A DNA stretch of 64,000 nt. Origin: Diphasiastrum complanatum (taxonomy: Eukaryota; Streptophyta; Lycopodiopsida; Lycopodiales; Lycopodiaceae). The notes beneath the pieces are model-generated. The model was not told the origin of the DNA, searched no databases, and was given only the letters and a program-made list of their open reading frames with translations. The number at the start of each line of letters is the position of its first letter. Within the stretch, counting starts at the first letter, position 1. Shown here piece after piece: positions 42,832 through 54,524 of this stretch. The stretch covers positions 1,363,106 to 1,427,105 of the forward strand of contig CM055098.1 in NCBI GenBank assembly GCA_029204225.1. The letters run 5' to 3'. Position numbers and translations under genes: made by a program.

Positions 42832-43364
42832 GATAGGCGATACATGTCTCGATTCAGGCTCCTGTCACACAAGATAGGGATTCCTCCATCTTGCTTCCTA
42901 TCATAAGGTATCTCTGTATCTTTATGAGTTCCATCCTCATCAAAGATTACATCCCTGCTTATGATGGCTTTCTTCCCCTCCAAGTCATACAACCTGTATC
43001 CCTTCTCTTGACTATCATATCCAAGGAATAAACACCTGGTCGCCCTGGAATCCAATTTGCTCCTTGAATCCTTAGGTATGTGAGCATAAGCAATACTTCC
43101 AAGCACCCTCAAATGATTTACATCTGGTTTTTGTCCTGTGTAAGCTTCCTCTGGAGTCTGATTCTCTACAACCTTTGTAGGACTTTGATTCAGAAGATAA
43201 ACCACCGTCTTAATTGCTTCACCCCAAAACATATTTGGAAGTTGCTTACTCTTGAGCATACTCCTCCAGTTTCCACAATAGACCGGTTCTTCCTTTCCGC
43301 AACTCCATTTTGTTGAGGCATGTCCGTGCTTGCAAATTGTCTCTTTATACCGTGATCCTTGCAA
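42832..43364 (-). pseudogene. Copia-3 integrase C-terminal part
   Basis: Minus-strand frame with MLKSKQLPNMFWGEAIKTVV, NQSPTKVVENQTPEEAYTG, HLRVLGSIAYAHIPKDSRSK and LFLGYDSQEKGYRLYD. It continues to the DVIFDE block and ends where the second pre-integrase copy starts. Confidence 0.8.
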
Positions 43365-43836
43365 AACACCTGAAATAGAAAGATACTCTTTATACCATGA
43401 TCCGAGCGTAGTATCTTGATTTGTCTATCTGTTTCTTTCTCCACCTGTGTCTTAAACCATGTGAAATACTTGAATGCTTCACCCTTATTCTTGCGAAGAT
43501 AAATCCATGTCTTCCTAGAATAGTCATCAACAAACACCATGAAGTACCTTGCTCTCTTATAAGACTAAGTTCTCATAGGACCACACAAATCCGTATGAAC
43601 AAGTTCTAGAACATTTCTCGCCGTGAATGTACTAGACGGAAATTTCTTCATATGATGTATTCCTAAGACATAGCCCTCACAAACCTTGTGATCAGAAACA
43701 ACTTGAGGTAAACCTGTAACCATGTTGTGTGTCCTCAAGACTTGTAGATTTTTGTAGTTCAAATGCCCAAACCTCTCGTGCCATAACTTACTCACAGATC
43801 CAATATCCGCAACACTTGCATGATGACTCACCACCT
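43190..43836 (-). pseudogene. Copia-3 pre-integrase and integrase core, first copy
   Basis: Minus strand: LWHERFGHLNYKNLQVL, the CEGYVLGIHHMKKFP region (second Cys of CxxC replaced by Tyr), VHTDLCGPMRT (first Asp), a stop, YFMVFVDDYSRKTWIYL, ILRSDHGIK (second Asp; the usual NGGE is HGIK) and QQNGVAERKNRSIVE (Glu). The frame shifts at about 43280. The first and third catalytic residues remain; the segment after the second Asp is altered and shortened. Confidence 0.8.
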
Positions 43837-44345
43837 AAGCTTGAAGTTTGTACAACCTTCCCGCAAGTATGCCCTCAGCTGCTACTTCATTGTCCTTCCT
43901 CTTGATGAGGCACCACTCTTCATCAAACTGCACCACCATGTGTTGCTTTGCAATAGCTGATACTGAGAGTAAGTTTTTATTGATTCCTGGTACATAAAGC
44001 ACGTCCTTTATGTCTCCAATCTTCCTTGAAGATAGTTGAACCTGTACTTTTCCAACTCCCTTTATATCATATTTGTAGTTCCTCCCAACTTCACATTTGA
44101 TCCATCATCTAGTTTTGAAAAATCTCGCCTAGGTGTCATATGCTTCGAAGCTCCTGAATCAATAAACCGACACTCTTCTTCCTTCGAGAAGCCACCAGAA
44201 GATGTCGATGCCGAAAATAACTGACAGTCATCAGATCTTAATTTTGTATTAAGTCCTTCCTCTTCAACAAAATTCCCATCCCGCTTCTTCTTGAATTTCT
44301 TGTGCCAACACTCCTTTGCGTAATGTCCTGATTTTTTGCAAACAA
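43837..44345 (-). pseudogene. Copia-3 zinc knuckle and protease
   Basis: On the minus strand CFVCKKSGHYAKECWHKK (44300-44350) is a standard CX2CX4HX4C knuckle. After a linker, CRFIDSGASKHMTPRRDF (about 44120-44175) is the intact-looking aspartic protease DSG site. The rest of the protease and the linker is interrupted by stops and shifts. Confidence 0.7.
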
Positions 44346-44368
44346 AGCAGTTTCCCTTTCAAACTACT

Positions 44369-45082
44369 TTATTTCCATCTTCTGATCGATTGACTGATTC
44401 TCCTTTGGATCCTGCTGCTTCTTCTTCTTTTTCTTCCCTTAGCTTTCTTGGAACTTTGCTCTTGCTTCTTTGCTAGGAATGCTTGCTCCTTAAAATCGTA
44501 CCTGTTGACAATATTTTGTCGCCTCATTTCCTCTTGTAGCAACATAGCATTCAGCTCATCGTAAGGTCTCGTCTCCCGTAATGACAACATCATCACAAAG
44601 TTCGATAAGCCAAAGGTAGACTATTAAGCATAATGGATACCAGCACTGAATCCAGAACGCTTTCTCCAACCGCAATAAGTTGCCCTCTCAGGTCTTTCAC
44701 CCGAGTAAAGTAGTCCGTTATCGATTCACCTGTATCCATCTTCAATGTGTGTAGCTTATTACTCAAGAACAATATTCGTGACTGATTCACAGTCTCGTAC
44801 AAGTTCTTCAGTATATCCCAAGCCTCCTTGGGTCCAGCAGCATCTTTGATGTGAGGTATGATCATATCTCTAACTGACAAGTATGATATGATGAGATTTT
44901 CTCCCCCGTCTCTGATACTCCTGTAACTCCCTGTTAGTAGTAGGAGGTACCTCGACACCTGTGACGATCTGCCAATATTCTCAATCCTGGAGAATATTTC
45001 GAATCTTGAATCTCCATATGCTGTAGTTTGTTCCATCTAGCTTGCTAGACTCCGGCAACACAACATCGTTCAGTCCTGCCAT
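44369..45082 (-). pseudogene. Copia-3 Gag
   Basis: ATG at 45082. The N-terminus has ESSKLDGTNYSIWRFKIRNI, then a stop (TGA) and a shift. Continuing frames show AAGPKEAWDILKNLYETVNQ, LHTLKMDTGESITDYFTRVK, LNSLPLAYRTL and MLLQEEMRRQN. The order is that of Copia-1 Gag, to which it is clearly related. A Lys/Arg-rich stretch precedes the knuckle. Confidence 0.75.
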
Positions 45083-45657
45083 TGTACTGATCTTTAGCGA
45101 CCTGATTTTCCAGCAATCAGTATATTGCCAAACTTCATCTATCTGTCTCAGAAATCAGGTTCAGCTCAGATCCAGATCTTCTTCTAGCGAACCAGTCTAT
45201 AAACAGCTAGGATTCAGATCTGATTTTGCAGCGATCAGAAGGGCTTCAAACTCAGCGATCCAGCAGCAATCTGTCAGCAGTTAACCAATGAACGGACATA
45301 AGTTTTCCAGCTCAGCGATCTGTAGTTTGACTCCAGCCAGCGATCTGTCAGTTTTGATTCCAGCAAAGCAGTGTCCGCGATCTGACTTCTTTGTAGCAGC
45401 GAACAGTCCTATATCACCTTATCCAGATCTGCGACCAGGTCTTCTGATCCAGTAGACAGCCAACCAGCGATCTGTCAGTTCTGATTCCAGCAAAACAGAT
45501 CTCCCAACAGCCAGCGATCAATAGAAAAAATCTTGATTCCAACTCAGCGATCAACCAGAAAACAGTTCTGGTTAGAAAACGATCCAACAAGCTGCCAGCG
45601 ATCAGCTCCTCCAACAATCTTCTTGCAACCCTGCAAACAAACTCTCTCTCTCACAAG
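45083..45657 (-). other. Copia-3 5' leader
   Basis: Untranslated leader rich in repeated CAGCGATC / CCAGCGATCTGTCAG motifs between 45180 and 45610. These short direct repeats are its only notable feature. Confidence 0.6.
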
Positions 45658-45672
45658 CCTGCTCTGATACCA
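45658..45672 (-). promoter_or_regulatory. Copia-3 primer binding site
   Basis: Minus strand TGGTATCAGAGCAGG next to the LTR terminus; initiator tRNA-Met type. Confidence 0.9.
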
Positions 45673-46088
45673 TGTCAGAATTTGATCTACAAATTCTAGA
45701 TAGGAGTTAACTAGTCATACTAGCACTCACATACACCAAGACCAGCATAAGAGATTAAGAGAACTCTGATTATAGAGGAATGAGCAAAGCTCTATACAAT
45801 GGAGTGAATGAGATTGGGCACCGGCCTCTCTTATATAGATTCTCTAGTCTAGCTAAAAGCAAAAGCTAAGGCAAAAAGCTAATTGCTATTATTACTACCT
45901 ATTTTGGGTAAAGACCCAAGATGTATTTCTAAGTACTGAAATTAAGTCCTATTCTAGTAGTAGTGCGTCCACCTACATGCATGAGTAATAAAAAATGACT
46001 TACTATAAATAGAAATGCCCCCTATAATAATACACAGGCATGGCCAAACTAACAGTAAGGGGAACAAAATAAACATTAATTCCTAACA
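45673..46088 (-). repeat. Copia-3 5' LTR
   Basis: Minus strand TGTTAGGA ... CTGACA. Complete. The external flank, TATCC, has no partner because the other LTR is cut. Confidence 0.85.
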
Positions 46089-47053
46089 TATCCTGAGGGC
46101 ACTTTGAAGGGATGCTTATCAAGACAACAGTAGCATAATCCTTCATTCTTTGCCTTCTCCTTATCCTACGGGCTCAGATCAGGACCACCAAAGGCACGAC
46201 GAGACTTTTTTGCTTTGTGTTTCTTCCCTTGGTGCACCTGTACCTCCATTGGCTTCAAAGGAACCCCTATGCCGCTTGCTGGGCCAGGCATTGGCTACCA
46301 GGCGTGCTAGCCAACTCCGCTTGAACTTTGCCCTTTGATCTGCCTTCATAAATCAAGGCCTTTGCAATAACATTTTCAACAAGCCTCATTCAGCACATGA
46401 GGACGCAAGTCTTTTCACGGGCCGAAAATAAACTTGTGGACCTGCATCCACTCTAGAATGTCCTCGGGAGTCTTCATAAGGATCTCCCGATAACCATCTG
46501 CATACGCCTGCAGCAATCTCTGCCAGTACAAGTGCCATGCATCCATTGCCCGCACATGCTCGTGGGGTGGAATAAACTAATCATGAAAGACCATTGAAAA
46601 TCAGCCCTAGTCACCGGGCAATCTGGGATACGTGATAACTTGTGCCACCACCTATCTGCAACATCAGTCAAATGGTAAGTAGCCTTTTCAATATGCTACA
46701 CCTCATCAATGGATGCACGTCGCAGCTGAAAATAACTCTCCCACTTGCTAAACCACTGATTGACAAAGTTGGCAGTGCGTTGTTGGGAGGTGCCCACGTA
46801 ACGAGGCAGCTTGATATCCTTGTATTTGTGTGTTGAATAAGCTTGAAATTGAAAAGGATAAATAGGTAGGCAGCATGAGAAGGTGAAGGATGCACGTACT
46901 ACGGCTGAGGTTGTACAGAAGAAGGACAATTAGAAGGGGTAGGGATGTCATCCAACAAGGTTTGCAGTGTACTTTGGACACTGGTCAAAGATTGTTCCAT
47001 TGAATTCAGACGATCTTGCACGTCTGATTGCGGGGTTTTAGTGACCCTTTTGC

Positions 47054-47069
47054 CATAGCTGCTAGACCC
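47054..47069. repeat. Target duplication of tRNA-like insert, copy 1
   Basis: CATAGCTGCTAGACCC; recurs at 47152-47167 with one difference (CATAGCGGCTAGACCC). Confidence 0.8.
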
Positions 47070-47151
47070 AAGGGAGTTGGCTCAATTGGTTAGCTTGACA
47101 TCCAAAGTTTCTTTGGTCTCAAGTTCGAGCCTTCCCTTGGAAACCAAGAAG
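47070..47151 (+). mobile_element. tRNA-like SINE or retroposed tRNA
   Basis: An 82-bp insert between 16-bp direct repeats. It has a Pol III A box, TTGGCTCAATTGG (47077-47089), 30 bases from a B-box-like AAGTTCGAGCC (47121-47131). GGGAG at the start and CTTCCC at the end could pair as an acceptor-like stem. Box order, spacing and the long target duplication fit a retroposed tRNA or the head of a tRNA-derived SINE. It lacks a long poly(A) tail or a SINE body. The anticodon arm is not convincing, so it is not called a functional tRNA gene. Confidence 0.65.
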
Positions 47152-47167
47152 CATAGCGGCTAGACCC
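47152..47167. repeat. Target duplication of tRNA-like insert, copy 2
   Basis: CATAGCGGCTAGACCC, 15 of 16 identical to 47054-47069. Confidence 0.8.
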
Positions 47168-47250
47168 TCATGGGTTGGACTAGCAGGCAGGGAAGAAGGA
47201 GAATTTATAGGAGAAGGAAATCTTTAATGATCATTTGGATTTTCCATGCT

Positions 47251-47957
47251 TGCAAAAGAAGAATAAAAGGATAGAAGAAAGAGAATACGGAATGTTTGAA
47301 TTTTTTTTTCGCAAAGGAAAATTCAAAAAATGAATATGAAAGAAAAGTAAAAGCAAGGGGTAGGCTCGTGGTACAATATTGATGTAGGTACCATCGATAA
47401 ACAATTATCGGGAAATCTGAAAATTTGTTTTTGGCTCAAAATTTTTGAAAAAACAGCCCCAAATTAGTGTGAATTTGCGTATACTCAGGTCTGCAAACAG
47501 GCTGAAGGGACTACTGTAGTAGGTCGCCCTCCTGTGAGGAGGTTGTGTCAAATCCGAGGCAAAACGGAGAAGAAACGAAAAAGTTGTGATGTCTAAACTC
47601 CAATAGCCTGAAAAATGGTGAAAAATTGAACGTTTTGGCAAAATTTGAGATTTCTTAGTAATTTTTGTAGATTTAGCATTAGAATAGGCCTCCTAAAATC
47701 TGAACTGAATCCGCCAAGTGTAGAAGTTATGACAAATTTTCCTTAGAAACTTTGCAAAATTTCAAAGCTGAAGATTTGTTTTGAAGCTGTTTTTGCCTGA
47801 TAGACAGCCAATTTCCTACTTGTAGAAGGGTAATCCACCTCCAATAGAGCTCTCCTCCAATCTTCCTACCAAAATCCCACAAGAGAAGACCAAAATTTAA
47901 TGATTTATGGCACTTTCTCTCTCTAGAACGACCTTTTCTCTCTAGAATGAGTTCTCC
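47251..47957 (-). other. Gypsy-2 5' leader
   Basis: Untranslated leader. Its TTCTAGAGAGAGAAAG blocks at 47915-47950 (minus strand) match those just after the PBS of Gypsy-1, which supports common descent. Confidence 0.6.
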
Positions 47958-48420
47958 CGAAGCTATGATACCCTTTATTACACTCCCTAACCGTAAGCTC
48001 GTCAAAACACTGAAAGTTGTAGTGTAGAATAAATCTCCTCCCATCCTTAGGTAAACCCTTATAGCTCCTAATTGCCATTCCAGTTCTAGGGCATGTGCAT
48101 CTAGACATGGTTGGGCAAGCCTCCTGGACCCATAAGTGCCCGAACTATTGAATAGCACCCATTGGAGCCTACTAATTACCACCCCCGTGTACCGGCGGTT
48201 AGGTAGCGGAATGATTGCCCACTCTGGTCAATTGTTGACTAACCCTAAGCCCTGGCCTGTATAACCACATGTGAGCTTTGTCAGTGGCTCGATGGTTACG
48301 CATCAATACACATACTTGCAGCGTGAGCCAGAGGAGAGGAGAAAGACTAGCTTGCATCAGGAGAGAAATCTCCGATAGAACCCACGATGCCCTCCTAGGA
48401 GAGAGTTCCATATCTCTAGA
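47958..48420 (-). repeat. Gypsy-2 decayed PBS and probable LTR
   Basis: GGTATCATAGCTTCG (minus strand, 47958-47972) looks like a mutated TGGTATCAGAGC PBS. LTR sequence should follow above 47973; its outer end is not fixed and no sister LTR remains. The sequence is not obviously alike to the Gypsy-1 LTR. Confidence 0.4.
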
Positions 48421-50209
48421 GAGAAAAAAGAAAGAAAGAAAGCTTTATTAATGTCTTTTCCATGCCAAAAGGCATATAAGACTAGTAATATACATGTCAA
48501 GTGTGTGGTATTAGTGGGAGTGTATGAAAATGTCCCCAAAATTGTAGCGGAAGAAAACAACATAACTAAATACTATGAACTGAAATGAGTGAGATATGTA
48601 TGACTACAATGCTGCTAGATATACAAGGTGAGGTGTAGCAACATCGATATCACTATCATCATGATCTGCTGTTGAGGAAGAAGGATGTGATGTGAGCTGC
48701 AATGTGAGGAATGATGAAATTGATGGTCTAATAATATGTGGGGTGTGTTTAAGCAATTGCACATCTTTCTCGCCATGACTGAAAATTATTTGTGTACTTA
48801 TTGCCACTTGCTATTGTTTTACAAATAAATGAAAGGTAATTGTTTTCAATCACAAAATCTCAATCCAAGAAGGAAAAAAATTTGTTCGTGTTTAATGGGC
48901 TAGTTGGGAAACATATTGTATTTGTCTCATTTCTAAAAGCTAATAATCCATGTGAATGTTGGAGCAGGTGGGAGTCGCAACGAGGTAGATCTGAATACAA
49001 ATGCAAGAATGTCTTCAAGACGTACCACGTTGGCTGTCTTGAATACAAACAAGCGAATGAATTTTCCACAAGTGATTTTGGGTGTGTAGTACTTTACCTT
49101 ACACTTATTCATTTTACCACTTTTACCAAGAATAATCTTCAAATATTCTTTTTTTGGCTTGTCCTCATTTGTGCAACCAACTGGAGTCAATGAACTACTC
49201 CTAACCATAAGGAGAAGAAAGGAAGTTCTCATTGACATGCTTAGCTAGTAGATTATTGTCTCATGTTGATGATTTGCTTTGTATCAACCATTTTGATTGA
49301 AATGAAACCTTGCTGTATTAAAGATCGTGGACAACTGGCTTCGCCATGATGATACAATGGGTTCGTTTTCTATCGAGATCTAGGAAGGACCTTGATTCGT
49401 TTGTGCTTCAATATGGCCAATTAGGATGATATTGTGAGATGATGCCATAAGATACAATATATTGTTTGTCACACTTTTGTTGTATGTCTCAACAATTGTC
49501 ATACTTTCACTACATCAAAGTATGCATTTTCTTAGAATATCATCTCTCTACAATCACATCTCTCTTATCTTGTGATTATTAGTCATACAATTAATACATT
49601 GTTACAACTCAATTTCATGTTTTTGAGCACTCAAGGCTCAGATTTTGGGAATTGTTTCATAACAACTTTTTTAATCAAAAACATCAAAAAATTTGAAGCC
49701 TTATCTTATTTAGCATTTGAAGGGTTGATATGTTAAGCCCTAGAAATATCAACCTTGATCTATCAAAGGAGTGTGTGTGTCAAACGGTGAACCTTTATAT
49801 GCATACAAATATTATAGGTAAGATTATGTAAGAGATATTCGAGTAGTAGATGTAATTTTGAAGGATGTGTATTGTATGCATCTTAATTCTAAATTTTATT
49901 TGTTGAACCTTGAAGTTATGGCTTGGTTACATGCTTGTTCCTTTTTTTAGGGGTTTATTATTCCACCACCACTGTGCTACATAAGTTTTGTTTCAAGCAA
50001 GCTGAAGTGATGGTGTGCTGTAGTCCTTAAATGCCCAACAAGAGGTAGGAGTTGAGACTCAATCGATTGCTTTTGCTCATCCTCGCCAATCGTCATCACC
50101 TTTTCCTTTAAAGTAGTGATGGATAGGCACTTCGGTCTTTGTCTTATTGTTCTTTATTGATGTCAATATATGTGATTGAGTTGTAACATGATATAAGAGC
50201 CCTTTCTGT
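48421..50209. other. No recognisable gene
   Basis: AT-rich spacer. A plus-strand frame at 48840-49193 (117 codons) shows no domain and is treated as chance. Confidence 0.4.
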
Positions 50210-50830
50210 TACTTGATTGTTCTCTTTCATGCCCACCATCATTGTTGTCTCTCCTACCTGTCATCATTGCCCCATCATTTTCTCTCTAATAGCTTTTCTC
50301 TCTCTAGCTATTTTTGTCTCTCCAGACACTCTTTGGCCGTTTCTGTCTCTAGCCCTCTCATGTCCATCATGGCATTGCCCATCATTTTTTCTCCTGTCTC
50401 CTATTTTCTATCTCTTGCCTACCATTGCTATTCTCTCCTGCTCATTTTGGTCTCGTGCCCATCATTCTCTCACCTACGTACCATCATTGCCCTCTCTCTT
50501 GCTCCCTTTTTCTCTTGCCCTACCATTGCTGCCCATACTATTTCCTCTCCTGCTTGTCGCTGCTTATGCTATTTTCTCTCCTGCTCATCACTGCCCTCTG
50601 CGCTATCTTCTCTCTTGCACTACCATCGCTATCCACCAATTTCTCTCTTGCCCCTCGTGCCTTGCCCACCAAGTTTCTCTCCTACCCACCAATTTCTCTT
50701 TCTTGCCCTGCTGCCCACACCTTTTTCTTTATTAGTTTCACTTTGCAAGCTCTCCCATTTCCCTTCGTGTTCTTGCATTCGTACCCATGTTCCCTCTCCT
50801 TCCATTCTCGAGCCCCCTGATGCTTTGTCT
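50210..50830 (+). repeat. CT-rich degenerate tandem repeats
   Basis: A run of loosely repeated units built from TCTCTC(C/T)TGCCCA and CCATCATTG, about 25-35 bp each. Several long frames across it are Ser/Leu/Pro-rich artefacts. Confidence 0.6.
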
Positions 50831-51452
50831 ACCATAGATACTGTCTCTTGTCAGGGTGAGATAGTGATAGTATCACACATTTGAAAGAGATCCACATGAG
50901 ATAGATTCAGTATCATACAGTGTGAGAGTCCCATATACAAGTTGATTATGAGTTTTATTCACATATACAGGTTGCTGCTGATGTTGCATTCTTTGATGCT
51001 GATGCCACATGCCTTGGTGCTGATCTAAGTGTTTTGATGCTGATTTTGAGTATTTTGCTCATTTCTGACCTACTATATCCATTGAGGTTGAGCATTGTTC
51101 AGTTGCTATTCCTGGTTCCAGAGCTTTGATTACTATTGCTTATTCTTGATATTGGTTTTATGGTTGTTGAGCAAAGAGTTCAGATGGGCTATTTGATCCT
51201 CCATCAGTTTTTGATGCTTTTTACGATGGGTTTTACATCGCTCCATTGGTAGCACCTGTTTGTATTGCATGTCCATATGAGGTTCTTCTACATTTGGTGC
51301 TTCTTTTGTTATGCCCAGGTTTGCGATATTGCTAGTTCACATTCATGGGCCTTTTGGATGCTTGGCATTGCTACACACCTTAGAATGTCAAGCATCATAT
51401 ACTAAACTAAATCATATTATTATGTCTATATTTGAATTTTGTATCACATATA
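50831..51452. other. No recognisable gene
   Basis: Spacer; no conserved frame. Some TTTTGATGCTGAT-type short repeats at 50965-51050. Confidence 0.4.
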
Positions 51453-51465
51453 CTACCAATCAAAG

Positions 51466-51877
51466 ATGCATTGCCCGTTTCGGAACGGGTCTCGGAACGT
51501 GTTTTGGGTTATTGACCCAGACGCTTTTTTTTTTTTTTGCAATATGGTATTCAAATTGCAAAATTTTTTATGGGGAATTTGAATTTAGTCTTTCATTTTT
51601 TTTGTAAACACTATAGGGACCCTTTTTTTGTCAGATAGTATTGTTCTAATTGTTTTTGTTCTCATTGTTTAGTTAGATTTTTTTTTAAAAATGTATGTTA
51701 TTTTTCGTTTTTAGGGCCAAAAACCAACACATAAGATTATATATATTTTGTCTGCATAATATACATATTACATATCATATAATATATATATTATATAAAA
51801 AAATTATAGTGTCCCATTGTCCGGAACGCTGCCCCCCCTCCCCCCCAAAGTCCGGAAGGTGTTCCGGTGCAAGGATG
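51466..51877. mobile_element. Possible MITE
   Basis: A 412-bp AT-rich stretch flanked by CTACCAATCAAAG (51453-51465) and CTACTAATCAAAG (51878-51890), 12 of 13 identical. Its ends share an imperfect inverted motif (TTGC.CCG ... GGAAC against CTTGCACCGGAAC on the complement). No coding frame. Confidence 0.35.
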
Positions 51878-51890
51878 CTACTAATCAAAG

Positions 51891-53744
51891 GACAAATCTC
51901 CAACATTTTACACAAAAGTCCCTTTGTCAAAGCAAAATCCAGCAATATTTAGCATGGAAACAAAGCATTCTACCAAACATTCTTACTAAGCACTTTCTAA
52001 AGAGATTTCAGCATAGTTACAATACCATTCTACTCCTCCGCCCAATCCAAAACCCCTATCAATGCACGGTGATGCCATATATGGGGCATGAAATGGCATG
52101 GATATTTTGTTGAGAGAAGTTTGTTCCAATAGCGTGGCCATTTTTGGCATCAATGTTCCCCAAAGCTTTTCTATGGTCAAAGGCTCCAAGAGGCCTCTTG
52201 TGCCTATATTCTACATTTTAAGTCATGTAAAGCTAGGCAACTACTTAACCCTAGCATTACCTTTGTTTAACTAGGATACATCAACCACCCTAAGCCAAAT
52301 TTTAATATAGGTCTACATAATTGTTCTAGATGATTAGGTTTCTAAGAGTGGCGGATAAATTGTGGCTTGTAGTCTTTACAATTAGATCTACTAATGTACA
52401 AATTTTTAAGTCAACATTTATTATAATAAATGTTTCAAAAAGCCGGTCTTTGTGACAAGAAAAAGTGCTTTCCTGGACAATGTTTTGATTAAAATTTTGC
52501 TAGTCATAGAAATTGTTCCTGAATGAATGGTTCTTTTCCAGAATGATTGGCCCTAAGAAATGTTGCATAACATTGATGCATAGCAGCGCTATCTATAAGA
52601 TAGAAGAAGGTTATGATAAGTTTTGAAATACATCCCTGTCTTCCCATGGTCTTATCCTTTTTATTTACCTCTCTTGAATGTCTATGATCTATCATATTTT
52701 GTGTCAATTATTGTGTTTCATATATAAGAAATAGCAAGGGGCTTGATTGTTAAATAAACAAAAACCAGTACAGTGACCATCATAGTAGTATGGTCTCCAA
52801 GAGGAATAATTGCCTGCAAATGCTAACAACTTCCAAACATTTGAGGCAAACATTTTAAAGGAGAAAACCCTAATTCTACCCTAGATTAACATGCAATCTT
52901 TTAGGGTAGTTATAGGACATTAAAGCCTCAAAATATCCCTCAAACTCCAAAGATTGAAAGATCATGTTGCATAATGTTCAACTTTCCTTAGATATTGTAA
53001 TGATAAATACCTATTCCCACAAATATTCTTACCATAAATATTTAAGTTTGCAATGAGTTTGCAAACCTGTTTGTAGCAAATGCTTTTGCAAGTTTGCAAT
53101 ATAGTGCACATGTGCTAGTTGATAACTATGCTTAAATTTGCCACTCAGTGAGTGTCATAATTCTCTATACCTTTGTCAATCGATTGGTAAGGGCCCATAG
53201 TTGATGTAACATTGGGACCAGCCTAGGCTCAAGGATCCATTTATAGTCTTGTCGTGAAAGTTGTATGCCAAATTTTTTATACTTCGTATAATGGCTAAAG
53301 TACAGACATGAGGGGGTTGAAGACTTATTATTCTTGGGTGTCTTTGGAAAATAAGCTTGCTACCACAAAAGCCCACTCCTAAGGAAAATCCTTAGGAATG
53401 GATATGGAATCGTTCCTTAGGAACGTCCAGTCCATTCCTAAGGAACATTTTTCAAGTTTTTTTGCATTTAGGATCTAGGGTTTAGGGTTTATTGCTCACC
53501 ATGGTACACAATGGCCCAGTTACCACACAGTTGGGGGAGGTAGACATGGTTGAGGGATAGTTGTATTCTCTCACAGGAGCTAGACGATGGGGTTCTCACT
53601 ATTGTGGAGAGGTGGGGCTAAGGCTCCTCACCAAGGTGAAAGCCCATTTGCTAGGAGCCATAGAGCAGCCAATCGACAGTCTATCCCTGCCGACGTGTGC
53701 GAGCACCTCCTTATATCATATGGGACATGCATTGTGACTCAAGC
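51891..53744. other. No recognisable gene
   Basis: AT-rich spacer without domains or clear repeats. Confidence 0.4.
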
Positions 53745-53957
53745 TCCAAATTTCTTGTGAGGCAAGCACCTCAAGTACGTGCATGGAAAGTCTAGGTGTC
53801 AACCATATGAGTGAGCTACTTGGCCAAGTGGGCCACTTGCACTAATTTTCTTAACTAACACATGTATTTAATTAATAACATGCCCCATGAGTTATTTACA
53901 ACTTACAACATAATTAGTGCTTAGCCAAAGAGGTAAAATAGGCATTACTCTTCAAAA
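53745..53957 (-). repeat. 3' LTR, truncated (Copia-1 family)
   Basis: It matches the half of the LTR toward the polypurine tract (from TTGTGAGGCAAGCACCTC onward). The outer half is replaced by unrelated sequence before 53745. Confidence 0.8.
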
Positions 53958-54524
53958 CCCCCCCCTAGTGGCAGTTTCGTTAAAACTAACACCCAACAAG
54001 GTTCTGAAGTTCTCCACACTCTGTAGTTTGTGCCATCAAGTCTGCTTGATTCACCCAGCAAAAAAAAGACTAGCCATGCTATAATCTTTGCTCAGACAGA
54101 AGGTCAACCTTGAATCAGAAAAGAAACAACTTCCAGCAACTAGGGTTTCACCCCAAATGTAGCCACTTCAAGGCAACCCTTCAGCTCCGGCTTTTGACTT
54201 TGCCACTTGGTATGGCTTGCTAGCACAAGCACTAGACCCCACTGGATCAAAAATTAAAAGTCCCTATAGAAAGTGCGCCCTACTTTTGTGTAAGCTTGAC
54301 TTCCCAAAACTCAGCCAGAATTTGAAAGTTTTTGGATCATCCCACTCTCCTTGCCAACATCTCTTCAACAATGCAAGACTCAACTTGATCTAACTCCTAT
54401 AGATCAAAAGCGCCCTCCTACAAGATTGAGGTGCTTGTGGAAGATGAGAATCTTCTCAAGGATTCCAACACTGAAGTTTCTCTCATTCACAGAGTCACAG
54501 GCTAGACAACTTGCTCTGATACCA

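Larger units (their letters stand above)
41546..46088 (-). mobile_element. Copia-3, Ty1/Copia element with internal duplication
   Basis: A minus-strand element inserted in Gypsy-2. It has a 416-bp 5' LTR (45673-46088), a PBS (45658-45672), gag, protease, pre-integrase/integrase, a second partial pre-integrase/integrase copy (42398-42831), the RT tail with RNase H, a polypurine tract and a 3' LTR that has lost its last 150 or so bases. Most of RT is absent. The two pre-integrase copies are direct repeats of about 430 bp with roughly 10% difference. Many frames are broken. Confidence 0.85.
46089..47250 (-). pseudogene. Gypsy-2 Gag
   Basis: Minus-strand Gypsy gag related to that of Gypsy-1. A retrotrans-gag block VADRWWHKLSRIP is at about 46610-46670 (compare FADRWWRKL in Gypsy-1). 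NFVNQWFSKWESYFQLRRAS lies near 46720-46790 (compare IVDQWLHKWEEYFDL). A zinc-knuckle remnant near 46090-46145 is the counterpart of 8370-8425. Stops and shifts break it throughout. A tRNA-like retroposon (47070-47151) is inserted in its N-terminal part. Continuation in the protease direction is at 41340-41545. Confidence 0.7.

Noticed and set aside
47070-47151. Functional tRNA gene
   Set aside because: The D-arm is degenerate, no convincing anticodon arm is seen, and the long direct repeats around it point to retroposition.
48840-49193. Cys/Lys-bearing plus-strand frame as a BED-type zinc finger
   Set aside because: Cys/His spacing does not fit the family and an opposing frame is equally open.
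50213-50884. Ser/Leu-rich open frames of up to 223 codons
   Set aside because: Degenerate CT-rich tandem repeats keep several frames open; no conserved motif.
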